A DNA stretch of 64,000 nt, from positions 15,222 to 79,221 of the forward strand of contig DELI01000030.1 in the NCBI GenBank assembly GCA_002354335.1. Direction: 5' to 3'. Under the pieces are notes generated by a model that was given only the letters and a program-made list of their open reading frames with translations, made no database searches and was not told the origin of the DNA. This DNA comes from Sphingobacterium sp. UBA2700. Its GTDB lineage: Bacteria; Bacteroidota; Bacteroidia; Sphingobacteriales; Sphingobacteriaceae. This document shows positions 16,348-24,867 of this stretch, piece by piece; the first letter of the stretch is position 1, and each line of letters starts with the position of its first letter. The translations under genes and the position numbers were made by a program.

Positions 16348-18537
16348 ATGGAAATAGAAAAATCACTATTTGACAATTTACAGGATTTTTTTGGGTTTGA
16401 TAATTTCAAAGGAGATCAGGAAGCCATTATCACAAATGTGCTAAACAAGAAAGATACCTTTGTTATTATGCCGACGGGCGGTGGCAAGTCCATCTGCTAT
16501 CAACTACCTGCGTTAATGAGCGAAGGAACAGCTATTGTGATCTCGCCGTTAATTGCGCTTATGAAAAATCAAGTAGACCAACTGAGAGCCTTCGGTGGTC
16601 GAGACAGCATTGCACACTTTTTGAACTCCTCATTGACTAAGAATGAGATTCTACGTGTAAAACAGGATGTAACAGAGGGTAAAACCAAATTGTTATATGT
16701 TGCACCTGAATCCCTGGCCAAGGAGGACAATGTGGCATTTCTACGGAGTATTACCGTGTCCTTCGTCGCTGTCGATGAAGCACATTGTATTTCGGAGTGG
16801 GGACATGACTTCCGCCCGGAGTATCGTAAAATCCGACAAGTCATCAATGAAGTAGGAGATAACATCCCTATTATCGCGCTGACAGCCACTGCAACACCAA
16901 AGGTGCAATCTGATATTCGCAAGAACTTACAGATGAATGATGCTCATTTATTTAAGTCTTCGTTTAATCGGACGAATCTTTATTATGAGGTTCGCCCTAA
17001 GCAAGACGTTATTAAGGAGATCGTTCGCTTTATAAAAAATAATACCGGTAAGGCCGGTATAGTCTATTGTCTTAGCCGAAAGAAGGTAGAAGAAATTGCT
17101 GAGGTGCTGAATATCAACGGTATCAAAGCTTTACCATACCATGCGGGGCTGGACGCCAAAACGCGTGCTGAAACGCAGGACAAGTTCTTGATGGAGGATA
17201 TCGAAGTCATTGTTGCGACGATAGCTTTCGGTATGGGAATAGACAAACCAGACGTTCGTTATGTTATCCACCATGACATTCCAAAATCTATGGAAGGGTA
17301 TTACCAAGAGACAGGACGTGCAGGACGCGATGGAGGTGATGGCTTTTGTTTAGCATTCTATTCGGAAAAAGACGTCGAAAAACTGACTAAGTTCATGAAG
17401 GATAAACCGGTTTCTGAGAAGGAAATTGGCACTCAGATCTTAAAAGAAGTTATCGACTATTCAGAATCTGCAGTTTGTCGCAGAAAGCAGATATTGTACT
17501 ATTTCGGAGAGAAATTCGACGAAACAGGCTGTAACAATATGTGTGATAACTGCCGTTCGCAAAAGAGTTATTTCGACGCCGAAGAATCCCTATTGCAGGT
17601 ATTGAACTTTATTAAGGAGCAAGGCGACAAGTTTGATGACCAACATATTATCAATGTAATGATTGGTCAGAACAACCAGCCAATATCATCTTATAAGCAC
17701 GACACTCACCCTTTATTTGGCTCAGGTAAAGAATTGGGAGTGAATTATTGGAATTCACTGATCCGCCAAGCGGAGTTCTCCGACTTTATCAAGAAAGATA
17801 TAGACCATTACGGACTCCTACAATTGACGGAGACCGGCAAAAAATATATAAGCAACCCTTACCCGATTAAATACATCATCAACCGCCCGATGGAAAAGGC
17901 GCGCGGGGATAGCTCCGATGATGCAGCGGGACACAGCAGTACCTTGGATGCCGAACTGTTGAAAATGCTGAAAGATCTTCGCAAGAAGATTGCGAAGCAG
18001 AAGTCACTGCCACCATTTGTGATCTTTCAAGATCCTTCATTGGATGAGATGTGTACTCATTATCCTATTTCTACGGAAGAGCTCAAGAAAATTCAAGGCG
18101 TAGGATCTGGGAAAGCAATGAAGTTTGGTGCACCTTTTGTTGAGTTGATCAAGAAATACGTTGAAGACAACGATATCGACAGACCGCAGGACTTGGTGAT
18201 CAAAAGCACGGCAAACAAATCTGCATTGAAGGTTTCCATCATTCAGAATATCGACAGAAAGATCAGCTTGGAGGATATTGCATCGTCTAAGGGCATCAGT
18301 TATGAGGATATGCTGAAAGAGGTTGAATCTATCGTCAACTCAGGTACGAAGCTGAACATCGGATACTTTGTAGATGAGATGATCGATCCGGATCGTCAGG
18401 ATGAGGTTTATGATTACTTCAAATCTGCGGAGAATGATAGCATCGATAATGCATTGAATGAACTAGGAGAGGAGGACTATTCTTTCGAAGACATTCAGCT
18501 TATGCGCATCAAATTTATATCAGAACTAGGAAATTAA
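16348..18537 (+). CDS. recQ: ATP-dependent DNA helicase RecQ
   Basis: 729 aa. SF2 helicase with Walker A MPTGGGKS (residues 41-48), DEAH box near 142 (VDEAHCISEWGHDFRPEY), motif VI QETGRAGRDG, the RecQ zinc cluster (CRRKQILYYFGE, CNNMCDNC), a winged helix, and an HRDC domain at about 535-610. A C-terminal extension of ~115 residues follows. Unwinds DNA 3' to 5' in recombination and fork repair. kdsA starts 9 nt after the stop, so the two are probably one transcript. Confidence 0.97.
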   Translation: MEIEKSLFDNLQDFFGFDNFKGDQEAIITNVLNKKDTFVIMPTGGGKSICYQLPALMSEGTAIVISPLIALMKNQVDQLRAFGGRDSIAHFLNSSLTKNEILRVKQDVTEGKTKLLYVAPESLAKEDNVAFLRSITVSFVAVDEAHCISEWGHDFRPEYRKIRQVINEVGDNIPIIALTATATPKVQSDIRKNLQMNDAHLFKSSFNRTNLYYEVRPKQDVIKEIVRFIKNNTGKAGIVYCLSRKKVEEIAEVLNINGIKALPYHAGLDAKTRAETQDKFLMEDIEVIVATIAFGMGIDKPDVRYVIHHDIPKSMEGYYQETGRAGRDGGDGFCLAFYSEKDVEKLTKFMKDKPVSEKEIGTQILKEVIDYSESAVCRRKQILYYFGEKFDETGCNNMCDNCRSQKSYFDAEESLLQVLNFIKEQGDKFDDQHIINVMIGQNNQPISSYKHDTHPLFGSGKELGVNYWNSLIRQAEFSDFIKKDIDHYGLLQLTETGKKYISNPYPIKYIINRPMEKARGDSSDDAAGHSSTLDAELLKMLKDLRKKIAKQKSLPPFVIFQDPSLDEMCTHYPISTEELKKIQGVGSGKAMKFGAPFVELIKKYVEDNDIDRPQDLVIKSTANKSALKVSIIQNIDRKISLEDIASSKGISYEDMLKEVESIVNSGTKLNIGYFVDEMIDPDRQDEVYDYFKSAENDSIDNALNELGEEDYSFEDIQLMRIKFISELGN

Positions 18538-18546
18538 TAATAGAAT

Positions 18547-19362
18547 ATGATCAATACTTATTTGCCAAATATCAAGAATGCAGATTCTGATGCATTCTTC
18601 TTAATGGCAGGCCCATGTGCAATCGAAGGCGAGGATATCGCGCTTCGTATTGCTGAACGTATCGTTACGATTACAGATAAATTCAACATCCCTTATATTT
18701 TCAAAGGCTCATACCGCAAAGCAAATCGCTCGAGAGTAGATTCTTTTACCGGTATTGGCGATGAAAAAGCTTTAAAGATTCTTGAAAAAGTAGGGAAGAC
18801 CTTCGGCGTCCCCACAGTTACGGATATCCACGAAAGCCATGAAGCAGCAATGGCTGCTGCCTACGTAGATGTGTTGCAGATTCCAGCATTCCTATGTCGT
18901 CAAACAGAACTATTGGTTGCTGCAGCGCAGACTGGCAAAGTTGTAAACATTAAAAAAGGACAGTTCCTGGCTGCAGAATCCATGAAGTTCGCTGTAGGTA
19001 AGGTTAAAGATTCTGGAAACGACAAAGTATTCTTAACCGACCGCGGTAATACTTTCGGATACCAGGACTTAATCGTCGATTTCCGCGGAATCCCAACCAT
19101 GCGCAACTTCAACGTCCCAACGGTAATGGACTGTACACACTCTCTGCAACAACCGAATCAATCGTCCGGTGTAACAGGCGGTAAACCAGAACTAATCGAA
19201 ACAATTGCCAAAGCAGCAATCGCTGTAGGTGCCGATGGACTATTTATCGAAACCCACCCAGATCCTACAAATGCTAAATCCGACGGCGCAAATATGCTGC
19301 ACCTAGACCTTTTAGAAGGATTAATGGAGAAATTGATCCGCGTAAGACAGGCGGTTGTTTAG
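18547..19362 (+). CDS. kdsA: 3-deoxy-8-phosphooctulonate synthase
   Basis: 271 aa. The motifs LMAGPCAIEGED, FKGSYRKANRSR, LTDRGNTFGYQDLIVDFRG, DCTHSLQQPN and IETHPDPTNAKSDG mark KdsA rather than DAHP synthase. It condenses phosphoenolpyruvate with arabinose-5-phosphate to give Kdo-8-phosphate for lipid A. Encoded 9 nt downstream of recQ, with kdsD just across the divergent spacer. The TAG stop begins a heptad stop array. Confidence 0.97.
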   Translation: MINTYLPNIKNADSDAFFLMAGPCAIEGEDIALRIAERIVTITDKFNIPYIFKGSYRKANRSRVDSFTGIGDEKALKILEKVGKTFGVPTVTDIHESHEAAMAAAYVDVLQIPAFLCRQTELLVAAAQTGKVVNIKKGQFLAAESMKFAVGKVKDSGNDKVFLTDRGNTFGYQDLIVDFRGIPTMRNFNVPTVMDCTHSLQQPNQSSGVTGGKPELIETIAKAAIAVGADGLFIETHPDPTNAKSDGANMLHLDLLEGLMEKLIRVRQAVV

Positions 19363-19417
19363 TCTAGATATTAGATTTTTTTTAGTAGTTAGTAGTTAGT
19401 ACTTAGTATTAAGACCT
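19360..19417 (+). repeat. Two TAGNNNT heptad arrays (modules C and A) after kdsA
   Basis: From the stop: TAGTC, TAGATAT, TAGATTT, a T-run, then TAGTAGT, TAGTAGT, TAGTACT, TAGTATT, AAGACCT (19383-19417). Both are on the kdsA sense strand. Confidence 0.8.
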
Positions 19418-19445
19418 TTTGCCGATAATGATTGTTCATTGTTTT

Positions 19446-19660
19446 GAACCAAGAAAGGAAGGATGAAAAAGATGAGCAGGATCCTGTAAATCCCTAAATC
19501 CTTCCTTTCCTGGTTCAAGACAAGACAATCCTGACAATCCTTTCATCTTTCTTTTCCTGGCTCAAGACAAGACAATCCTGACAATCCTTTCATCCTTCCT
19601 TTCCTGGTTCAAGACAAGACAATCCTGACAATCCTTTCATCTTTCTTTACCTGGTTCAAG
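19446..19660. repeat. Palindromic module B, copy 2, followed by 47-bp tandem repeats
   Basis: GAACCAAGAAAGGAAGGAT (19446) to CTGGTTC (19516) forms the ~71-bp palindrome centred on CAGGATCCTG. The right arm is then repeated in tandem: CTGG(T/C)TCAAGAC starts at 19510, 19557, 19604 and 19651, an exact 47-bp period. No gene lies in 19363-19775. Confidence 0.88.
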
Positions 19661-19714
19661 ACAATCCTCTCGACAAGCTAATCACCCCATTCAACAACCT
19701 ACCCAAAATCAAAA

Positions 19715-19739
19715 AAAAGGCGCCTAGTCGGCGCCTTTT
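19715..19739. terminator. Bidirectional terminator between kdsA and dnaJ
   Basis: AAAAGGCGCC (19715-19724) and GGCGCCTTTT (19730-19739) with a 5-nt loop, A-run before, T-run after. Confidence 0.85.
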
Positions 19740-19741
19740 CA

Positions 19742-19778
19742 ATGTCTAATATCTAATGTCTAACATCTAAAATCTCTA
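19742..19778 (-). repeat. TAGNNNT heptad array (module C) at the dnaJ stop
   Basis: Minus strand from the dnaJ stop (19778): TAGAGATTT, TAGATGT, TAGACAT, TAGATAT, TAGACAT, then the terminator hairpin. The stop codon is the first TAG; units after the first are in exact 7-bp register. Confidence 0.8.
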
Positions 19779-20927
19779 CTCAAAATACTCTTTGATACGT
19801 TCGAAGAATGACTTCTCACTCTTACCTGGTTGAGGTTTAAAGTTCGCGGATCCTTTCAATTTCTCCAAAAGTTCTTTTTCTTCTTTCGAAACAGTCTTGG
19901 GTGTCCATACATTCACGTAAACCAGTTGATCGCCTTTGTGGTAAGAATTCACTTCCGGCAATCCTTTTCCTTTTAAGCGTAAGATTTTACCGCCTTGAGT
20001 TCCTGGGTCGATCTTAATCTTTGCTTTACCGTCGATTGTCGGAATTTCTACGCTTGTACCTAACGCTGCATCTGCAAAGTTGATGTATAGATCATAAATT
20101 ACGTTGATGCCATCACGCTTCAAGGTCTCATGCGGAACTTCTTCAACCAAGATAATTAAATCTCCAGGGATACCTCCACGAGGGGCAGCATTACCTTTGC
20201 CGCTCATCGACAATTGCATGCCTTCGCTTACACCTGCAGGAATGTTGATAGAGATTGTTTCTTCACCGCGCTCTAATCCTTCGCCCTTACAGGTAGTACA
20301 TTTCGCAGTAATCTCAACGCCTTCACCATTACAAGTAGGGCAGGTGCTTGTTGTTTGCATCTGACCTAAGATGGTATTCGTCACGCGACGAACAGAACCG
20401 CTACCACCACATGTGTTACAGGTATGGTAAGAACTCTTATCTTTAGCGCCAGTACCGCTACAGGTATGACAAACAACTTGCTTATTTACTTTAACCTTTT
20501 TCTCAACGCCTTTCGCAATCTCCTCTAAGGTCAATTTCACTTTTATACGTAAGTTACTTCCGCGTTGCACACGACGGCCGCCACGGCCTCCGCCACCACC
20601 ACCAAAGAAACTCTCAAACGGATTACCACCGCCGAAGATATCGCCAAACTGACTAAAGATATCTTCCATATTCATGCCGCCGCCACCATAACCGCCAGCA
20701 GCAGAATTACCCGCATGACCAAACTGATCATAACGCGCACGCTTCTCCGAATTGCTTAATATCTCGTAAGCTTCAGCAGCTTCCTTAAATTTATCTTCCG
20801 CTTCCTTATCGCCTGGATTTTTATCTGGGTGATACTTAATAGCTAATTTACGATAGGCACTCTTAATCTCCGTCACTTCGGCAGTGCGGGAAACACCTAG
20901 GACATCGTAATAATCTCTCTTTGACAT
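19776..20927 (-). CDS. dnaJ: Chaperone DnaJ (Hsp40)
   Basis: 383 aa. J domain with the DnaK-stimulating HPD at residues 33-35, a Gly/Phe-rich linker (about 72-117), four zinc-binding CxxCxGxG repeats ([32 protein letters not shown]) and the C-terminal substrate-binding domain. Delivers clients to DnaK and stimulates its ATPase. Starts 10 nt after grpE, so they form an operon; dnaK is not in the window. Confidence 0.98.
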   Translation of the reverse strand: MSKRDYYDVLGVSRTAEVTEIKSAYRKLAIKYHPDKNPGDKEAEDKFKEAAEAYEILSNSEKRARYDQFGHAGNSAAGGYGGGGMNMEDIFSQFGDIFGGGNPFESFFGGGGGGRGGRRVQRGSNLRIKVKLTLEEIAKGVEKKVKVNKQVVCHTCSGTGAKDKSSYHTCNTCGGSGSVRRVTNTILGQMQTTSTCPTCNGEGVEITAKCTTCKGEGLERGEETISINIPAGVSEGMQLSMSGKGNAAPRGGIPGDLIILVEEVPHETLKRDGINVIYDLYINFADAALGTSVEIPTIDGKAKIKIDPGTQGGKILRLKGKGLPEVNSYHKGDQLVYVNVWTPKTVSKEEKELLEKLKGSANFKPQPGKSEKSFFERIKEYFE

Positions 20928-20937
20928 TTTATTTTTC

Positions 20938-21474
20938 TTATTGACCTACTACAACTTTTGCAAAACGTAATACGCTGTCATTTAAGAAATAGCCTTTCTC
21001 AATCACATCAATTACTTTATTCTTTAAATCGTCGCTAGGTGCAGGGATAGAAGTAATAGCTTCCTGGTATTCCGGATCAAATGGCTGCCCGATCACATCC
21101 ATTTCTTTAAGACCTAATTGCTCCATTGTTTTGCGAAACTTCGTATTCACTAGGTCAACGCCCTGTTTTACGCTGTCGTCGTTAGGAATATCTTTCATAA
21201 AAGACATCGCACGATCGAAATCATCTAATACAGGTAATAATTTAACTAACACCTCTTTTCCCGCTGATTGCATTAAATCAAGCTTCTCTTTGGATGTGCG
21301 TTTTTTATAGTTGTCAAACTCCGCAACTAAACGTGTATATCTGTCATTAGACTCTGCCAATTTGTTGCTTAGGCTTTCTACTTCGTCAACTTCAGGGTTC
21401 TCAACGTTTGTCGTCGAATCTGTCTCTTCTGAATTTAAATGCTCGTCTTGAATATTTTCGTTTTCGTTCATCAT
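20938..21474 (-). CDS. grpE: Nucleotide exchange factor GrpE
   Basis: About 178 aa. An acidic disordered N-terminus (~40 residues), a long helix with [20 protein letters not shown], and the beta-domain ending [17 protein letters not shown], all typical of GrpE, which releases ADP from DnaK. The frame can start at a GTG (21477) or at ATG codons at 21474 or 21471; I use the ATG at 21474. First gene of grpE-dnaJ, preceded by a strong terminator of the upstream gene. Confidence 0.95.
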   Translation of the reverse strand: MMNENENIQDEHLNSEETDSTTNVENPEVDEVESLSNKLAESNDRYTRLVAEFDNYKKRTSKEKLDLMQSAGKEVLVKLLPVLDDFDRAMSFMKDIPNDDSVKQGVDLVNTKFRKTMEQLGLKEMDVIGQPFDPEYQEAITSIPAPSDDLKNKVIDVIEKGYFLNDSVLRFAKVVVGQ

Positions 21475-21526
21475 CACCTTTAAATTATATTCTTAAATCT
21501 GTTTCAATCAATTCTTTTGCCAATAA

Positions 21527-21583
21527 AAAAAATCCGACAGCCTGTCAGTGTTTTATATGTTTACACTTGCAAAATGTCGGATT
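21527..21583 (-). terminator. Terminator between the ftsE-like gene and grpE
   Basis: On the minus strand AATCCGACA pairs with TGTCGGATT across a loop that holds an inner AGTGT/ACACT helix, followed by eight T. It insulates grpE-dnaJ from the upstream ATPase gene. Confidence 0.8.
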
Positions 21584-21603
21584 ATTCAGATGAATGTCAG
21601 TTT

Positions 21604-22284
21604 TTAGATGCTGACATTGTCATGCAAACCACCATCCGAAGTACGGATAATGCGTGCAGGCATATTCTTAATAATTTGATAATCGTGGGTAGCCATTAAT
21701 ACCGCTGTACCTGAAGAAGCAATATCACGCAATAATAATACGATCTCCTCCGAAGTCGCCGGATCCAAGTTACCCGTAGGCTCATCGGCCAAAATGATCT
21801 CAGGGTTATTCAATAAAGCTCGGGCAATAACAACGCGCTGCTGCTCACCACCGGAAAGCTCATGCGGCATTTTCTTCAATTTCGAACGCAGACCTACTTT
21901 CTCCAATACATCAAGCATGCGGTTCTCAATTAAGCCTCTTTCCTTCCAGCCAGTTGCACGAAGCGCAAACTCTAAGTTCTTCTCAATTGTACGGTCATTC
22001 AATAAGTGAAAATCCTGAAATACAATCCCTAACTTTCTGCGCAAGAAGGGAACATCGTTTTCATGAAGCTTCTTCAAATCAAATCCAGCGACCATGCCTT
22101 CGCCATTAGCGATATAAAGATCACCGTAGATAATCTTCAATAAACTACTCTTTCCAGAACCAGACTGACCGATTAAGTAAAGAAATTCGCCCTGAGCAAT
22201 ATCTAAATTTACATTAGATAAAACCAAGTGCTTCTGTTGGTATATATCGACGTTCTTAAGTTTAATAACCGTATTTTCTCTCAT
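21604..22284 (-). CDS. ftsE: ABC ATPase of the FtsE/LolD type
   Basis: 226 aa. Walker A GQSGSGKSSLLK (about residues 38-49), signature ELSGGEQQRV, Walker B IILADEPTGNLDP and the H-loop in LMATHDYQI. The closest match by eye is FtsE, the divisome ATPase that with FtsX controls peptidoglycan hydrolases. No FtsX gene is adjacent, so a LolD-like role remains possible. A 67-aa gene lies 6 nt upstream, probably in the same operon. Confidence 0.85.
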   Translation of the reverse strand: MRENTVIKLKNVDIYQQKHLVLSNVNLDIAQGEFLYLIGQSGSGKSSLLKIIYGDLYIANGEGMVAGFDLKKLHENDVPFLRRKLGIVFQDFHLLNDRTIEKNLEFALRATGWKERGLIENRMLDVLEKVGLRSKLKKMPHELSGGEQQRVVIARALLNNPEIILADEPTGNLDPATSEEIVLLLRDIASSGTAVLMATHDYQIIKNMPARIIRTSDGGLHDNVSI

Positions 22285-22290
22285 ATCTTT

Positions 22291-22494
22291 CTATAAGTCA
22301 ATTTTTTTTATCTGACCAAATGGCAATTCGCGAACTACATCCATGATATAATCCAATTTATCACCAAGGCCAATTTTATCAAGGGATTTATCAGGTCGAT
22401 CTACTCGAAAGTATGCTAATAGGGTAAATGCATCATCACGCAATTGAACATAATCCGGAATCTTCGCAACACCCTTTACTTTGATAACATACAT
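22291..22494 (-). CDS. Small hypothetical protein upstream of ftsE
   Basis: 67 aa, soluble, no signal peptide (MYVIKVKGVAKIPDYVQLRD onward). No family recognised. It is 6 nt from the ftsE-like gene in the same direction, and its ATG and length look genuine rather than a shadow, since the other frames are closed. Role unknown. Confidence 0.65.
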   Translation of the reverse strand: MYVIKVKGVAKIPDYVQLRDDAFTLLAYFRVDRPDKSLDKIGLGDKLDYIMDVVRELPFGQIKKIDL

Positions 22495-22553
22495 GTAAAC
22501 AAAATTATAATTTTTTATTAATACACAGTTATATTAACGCCACAATTTACCTT

Positions 22554-23567
22554 TTATTGGTTCGCACGCAAGAATTCCAACGTATTCACTCCATCGGCAT
22601 AATCATCTAGCGCCGGACACTGGCTAGATCCTAACGGAAATACCGGAGAACCTACCTTCAAATCAATCGCCGATGTAACGCACTGAATATCCGATTCATG
22701 GCTATTGATGTACTCTTCAACTTGTGCAAGCGAGCTATAACGCTCATAGTGAACAACAGCAAGAGGAGAAGCCATGCTTTCATCCTCTTTCAACAACAAG
22801 AACCCATTATCGAAATGTTGATTCTTATTGATGAGGTAGATCGATTTATTAAAATCGTAATTATTATTGTACTTGAAATGATCTTTGATCCAATTGAATG
22901 ATTCCACAGCCTCAAAGAACTTCGCCACATCATAATTCTCCGGAATAAAAACTTTGGAAACCGAGCGGCAGCCCAAGCCAAAGAAATCAAAGATATCATG
23001 GCCAAGGGATCTTAATTGATCTTCCGTTTCCTCGCCAGATAATACAGCTATAGAGTTTCTGTTCTTACGGATAATGTGCGGTTTTTTACCAAAATAGTGC
23101 TCAAAATAACGAGCGGAATTGTTGCTTCCGGTTGCAATTACTAAATCAAAATCTTTAAGAATGTCGACGATAGCAAAACGATCAGCGAATGCCGGCTCAA
23201 TCTCGACCAATTTATCCAAAACAAACTTGGTTAAACCAGCGTCATCTGAAGAAGCCTTAATCTGTGCTTTAAAGCCGGTAATCAGAACACATAGAATATC
23301 GTGAAAGCCTACAAGCGGGAGGTTTCCAGCAAGCACCAAGCCGACTACCTTATCGGTTTCCTGATCCGGAAAATCAGCTAACCAAGCATGTAAATTTGCT
23401 TCCGTCAGCTGTGCGCCCAAGGCCTTAAATTGTTGTGCTACATACCGCGAGGTGTACCAAGGATTTAAGCGCTCAACGCGATCTAAAACTGCTTGAATTT
23501 CCGCATCATCTGATGCTAAAAAGGAACCTAAATGACTGAATGCTTGAATGCGTTGTTCTCGTACCAA
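22554..23567 (-). CDS. Acyl-CoA reductase, LuxC-like
   Basis: 337 aa, resembling the LuxC/acyl-CoA reductase family of the aldehyde-dehydrogenase superfamily: VVGLVLAGNLPLVGFHDILCV, a nucleotide-binding-like region, DLVIATGSNNSARYFEHYF, and a catalytic-Cys candidate in FGLGCRSVSKVFIPE. It would reduce an activated acyl group to aldehyde; the substrate is unknown. The frame is closed two codons upstream of a TTG at 23567 and contains no ATG for over 80 codons, so TTG is the start. Divergent from the ferredoxin gene. Confidence 0.82.
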   Translation of the reverse strand: MVREQRIQAFSHLGSFLASDDAEIQAVLDRVERLNPWYTSRYVAQQFKALGAQLTEANLHAWLADFPDQETDKVVGLVLAGNLPLVGFHDILCVLITGFKAQIKASSDDAGLTKFVLDKLVEIEPAFADRFAIVDILKDFDLVIATGSNNSARYFEHYFGKKPHIIRKNRNSIAVLSGEETEDQLRSLGHDIFDFFGLGCRSVSKVFIPENYDVAKFFEAVESFNWIKDHFKYNNNYDFNKSIYLINKNQHFDNGFLLLKEDESMASPLAVVHYERYSSLAQVEEYINSHESDIQCVTSAIDLKVGSPVFPLGSSQCPALDDYADGVNTLEFLRANQ

Positions 23568-23677
23568 AACTTACTATTTAGAATTATTCTCTATTATTTT
23601 TGTCTTATATTTGCCACATAAAAGTCAATTACTATTAAATTGATATACTTTATTTTTATCGAGTATATATTTAATGT

Positions 23678-23685
23678 TAACTTTG
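23678..23685 (+). promoter_or_regulatory. -7 promoter element of the ferredoxin gene
   Basis: TAACTTTG, 42 nt upstream of the ferredoxin ATG. A second match, TATATTTG, lies at 23606-23613. Confidence 0.5.
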
Positions 23686-23727
23686 ACAAGTGCAAAATTA
23701 GTTTATTATTTTATTGTAAGGACATAA

Positions 23728-24078
23728 ATGGCAATTAAAATTACTGACGAATGTATAAATTGTGGGGCTTGCGAACCAGAATGCCCAAACAACGCAATTT
23801 ATGATGCTGGAGTAACGTGGAAGTTTTCGGATGGTACTGCTTTGGATGGTGTTATTGATTTCGGCGACGGCGTTACATTAGACGCAAATGAATCGCAAGA
23901 AGCAATCTCTAACGAGGTCTACTATATCGTATCTGATAAATGTACAGAGTGTGTCGGATTCCATGATGAACCGCAATGTGCTGCAGTATGTCCGGTAGAT
24001 TGTTGTGTGGATGACGAAGATGTTCGCGAAACTAACGACGAATTACTAGCTAAGAAAGCTTGGTTACACGCTGAATAA
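23728..24078 (+). CDS. Ferredoxin with two [4Fe-4S] clusters
   Basis: 116 aa. Two cluster motifs: CINCGACEPECP near the N-terminus and CTECVGFHDEPQCAAVCP further on, the second with an enlarged Cys spacing. An acidic insert (~40 residues) separates them. Soluble electron carrier. Its neighbour across the divergent spacer is an acyl-CoA reductase, but a partnership is only suggested by position. Ends at a perfect palindromic terminator. Confidence 0.95.
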   Translation: MAIKITDECINCGACEPECPNNAIYDAGVTWKFSDGTALDGVIDFGDGVTLDANESQEAISNEVYYIVSDKCTECVGFHDEPQCAAVCPVDCCVDDEDVRETNDELLAKKAWLHAE

Positions 24079-24090
24079 GCATCTAAATAA

Positions 24091-24132
24091 AAAAAACAAA
24101 AAGCCTGTCGAACGACAGGCTTTTTGTTTTTT
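24091..24132. terminator. Perfect 20-bp-arm bidirectional terminator after ferredoxin
   Basis: AAAAAACAAAAAGCCTGTCG (24091-24110) pairs without mismatch with 24113-24132 across an AA loop; T-rich on the plus strand, so it terminates in both directions. Confidence 0.92.
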
Positions 24133-24217
24133 AGTAGTTAGTAGTTAGTACTTAGTAGTTAGACCTTGGGCGGGAGTAGTTTTAGACATTAGAAATTAGA
24201 TATACGATATTAGACGG
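24132..24217 (+). repeat. TAGNNNT heptad arrays A and C downstream of ferredoxin
   Basis: Module A at 24132-24166 (TAGTAGT, TAGTAGT, TAGTACT, TAGTAGT, TAGACCT) and module C at 24183-24217 (TAGACAT, TAGAAAT, TAGATAT, ACGATAT, TAGACGG), both in exact 7-bp register on the plus strand. Module C flows into a GCGCC-GATTA-GGCGC hairpin, a terminator-like pattern seen at other copies. Confidence 0.85.
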
Positions 24218-24278
24218 CGCCGATTAGGCGCTTCATTTTTGTGCTAAATTAGGGTGGGACTAGTAGGGTCTGGTGTCA

Positions 24279-24318
24279 TAGGTCTAACTACTAAGTACTA
24301 ACTACTAAATACTATTCT
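24279..24318 (-). repeat. TAGNNNT heptad array (module A), orphan minus-strand copy
   Basis: AGGTCTAACTACTAAGTACT onward on the plus strand; on the minus strand it is a TAG heptad array. No minus-strand gene precedes it. Confidence 0.75.
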
Positions 24319-24380
24319 ATAAGGCTTGGTGGGATCTGGCCTAACTATTAAATAGCCATTGCTGAACACTGGTTCTGCTT

Positions 24381-24454
24381 AAAGCCCTTTCAAACCCAAT
24401 GTAAACCCAATATATAACCCAATCAAAGCCGCTTCGAAAGGGCTATGATAGGGG
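24381..24454 (+). repeat. CCCAAT-type dispersed element, copy 2 (module D)
   Basis: Arms AGCCCTTTC (24383-24391) and GAAAGGGCT (24436-24444) enclose three ACCCAAT repeats spaced 11-12 bp and an AAAGCCGCTTC segment; the tail is ATGATAGGGG. Copies 3 and 4 keep the same order. Confidence 0.8.
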
Positions 24455-24525
24455 AGTGAAATGGTAGTGATTTGCTAAGGAGTTGATGATGAACTATACG
24501 GCAGCCTTATTGTTTCCTTAGTTTT

Positions 24526-24660
24526 GAACCAAGAAAGGAAGGATTTAAAGATAAGCAGGATCCTGTAAATCCTTATATCCTTTCTTTCCTGGTTCAAGAC
24601 AATTTTTCCTTTCCGCATGATCCTGTAAATCCTTATATCCTTTCTTTCCTGGTTCAAGAC
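24526..24660. repeat. Palindromic module B, copy 3, with repeated right arm
   Basis: GAACCAAGAAAGGAAGGAT to CTGGTTC (24526-24595) around CAGGATCCTG, then the right arm again with CTGGTTCAAGAC at 24649, 60 bp after 24589. The 24079-24867 interval holds no gene apart from these repeats and the promoter below. Confidence 0.85.
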
Positions 24661-24786
24661 AAAACACTTTCCCACCGCTCAAAACCGACTTTCCCGTCCT
24701 GTTTATACAAAGGCTTAAAACAAACTAGACCTCAACTACTCACCAAACCTATTCTCTCAGGCCGGGCTGCCCATTTCCCTAAATTA

Positions 24787-24817
24787 TTTGCTTTACAGTG
24801 CTATTTTTTTATTTTTG
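24787..24817 (+). promoter_or_regulatory. Promoter of the dicarboxylate symporter gene
   Basis: TTTG (24787-24790), 19 nt, TATTTTTG (24810-24817): both Bacteroidota elements at ideal spacing, 50 nt upstream of the ATG at 24868. Confidence 0.75.
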
Positions 24818-24867
24818 TCAGGCGGAAAATTGAAAATAACGAATAACATAACCCCTAAATTAACTAC

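Noticed and set aside
24475..24675. 66-aa minus-strand frame with an internal duplicated peptide
   Set aside because: Its repeated peptide is just the translation of the 60-bp repeated B arm.
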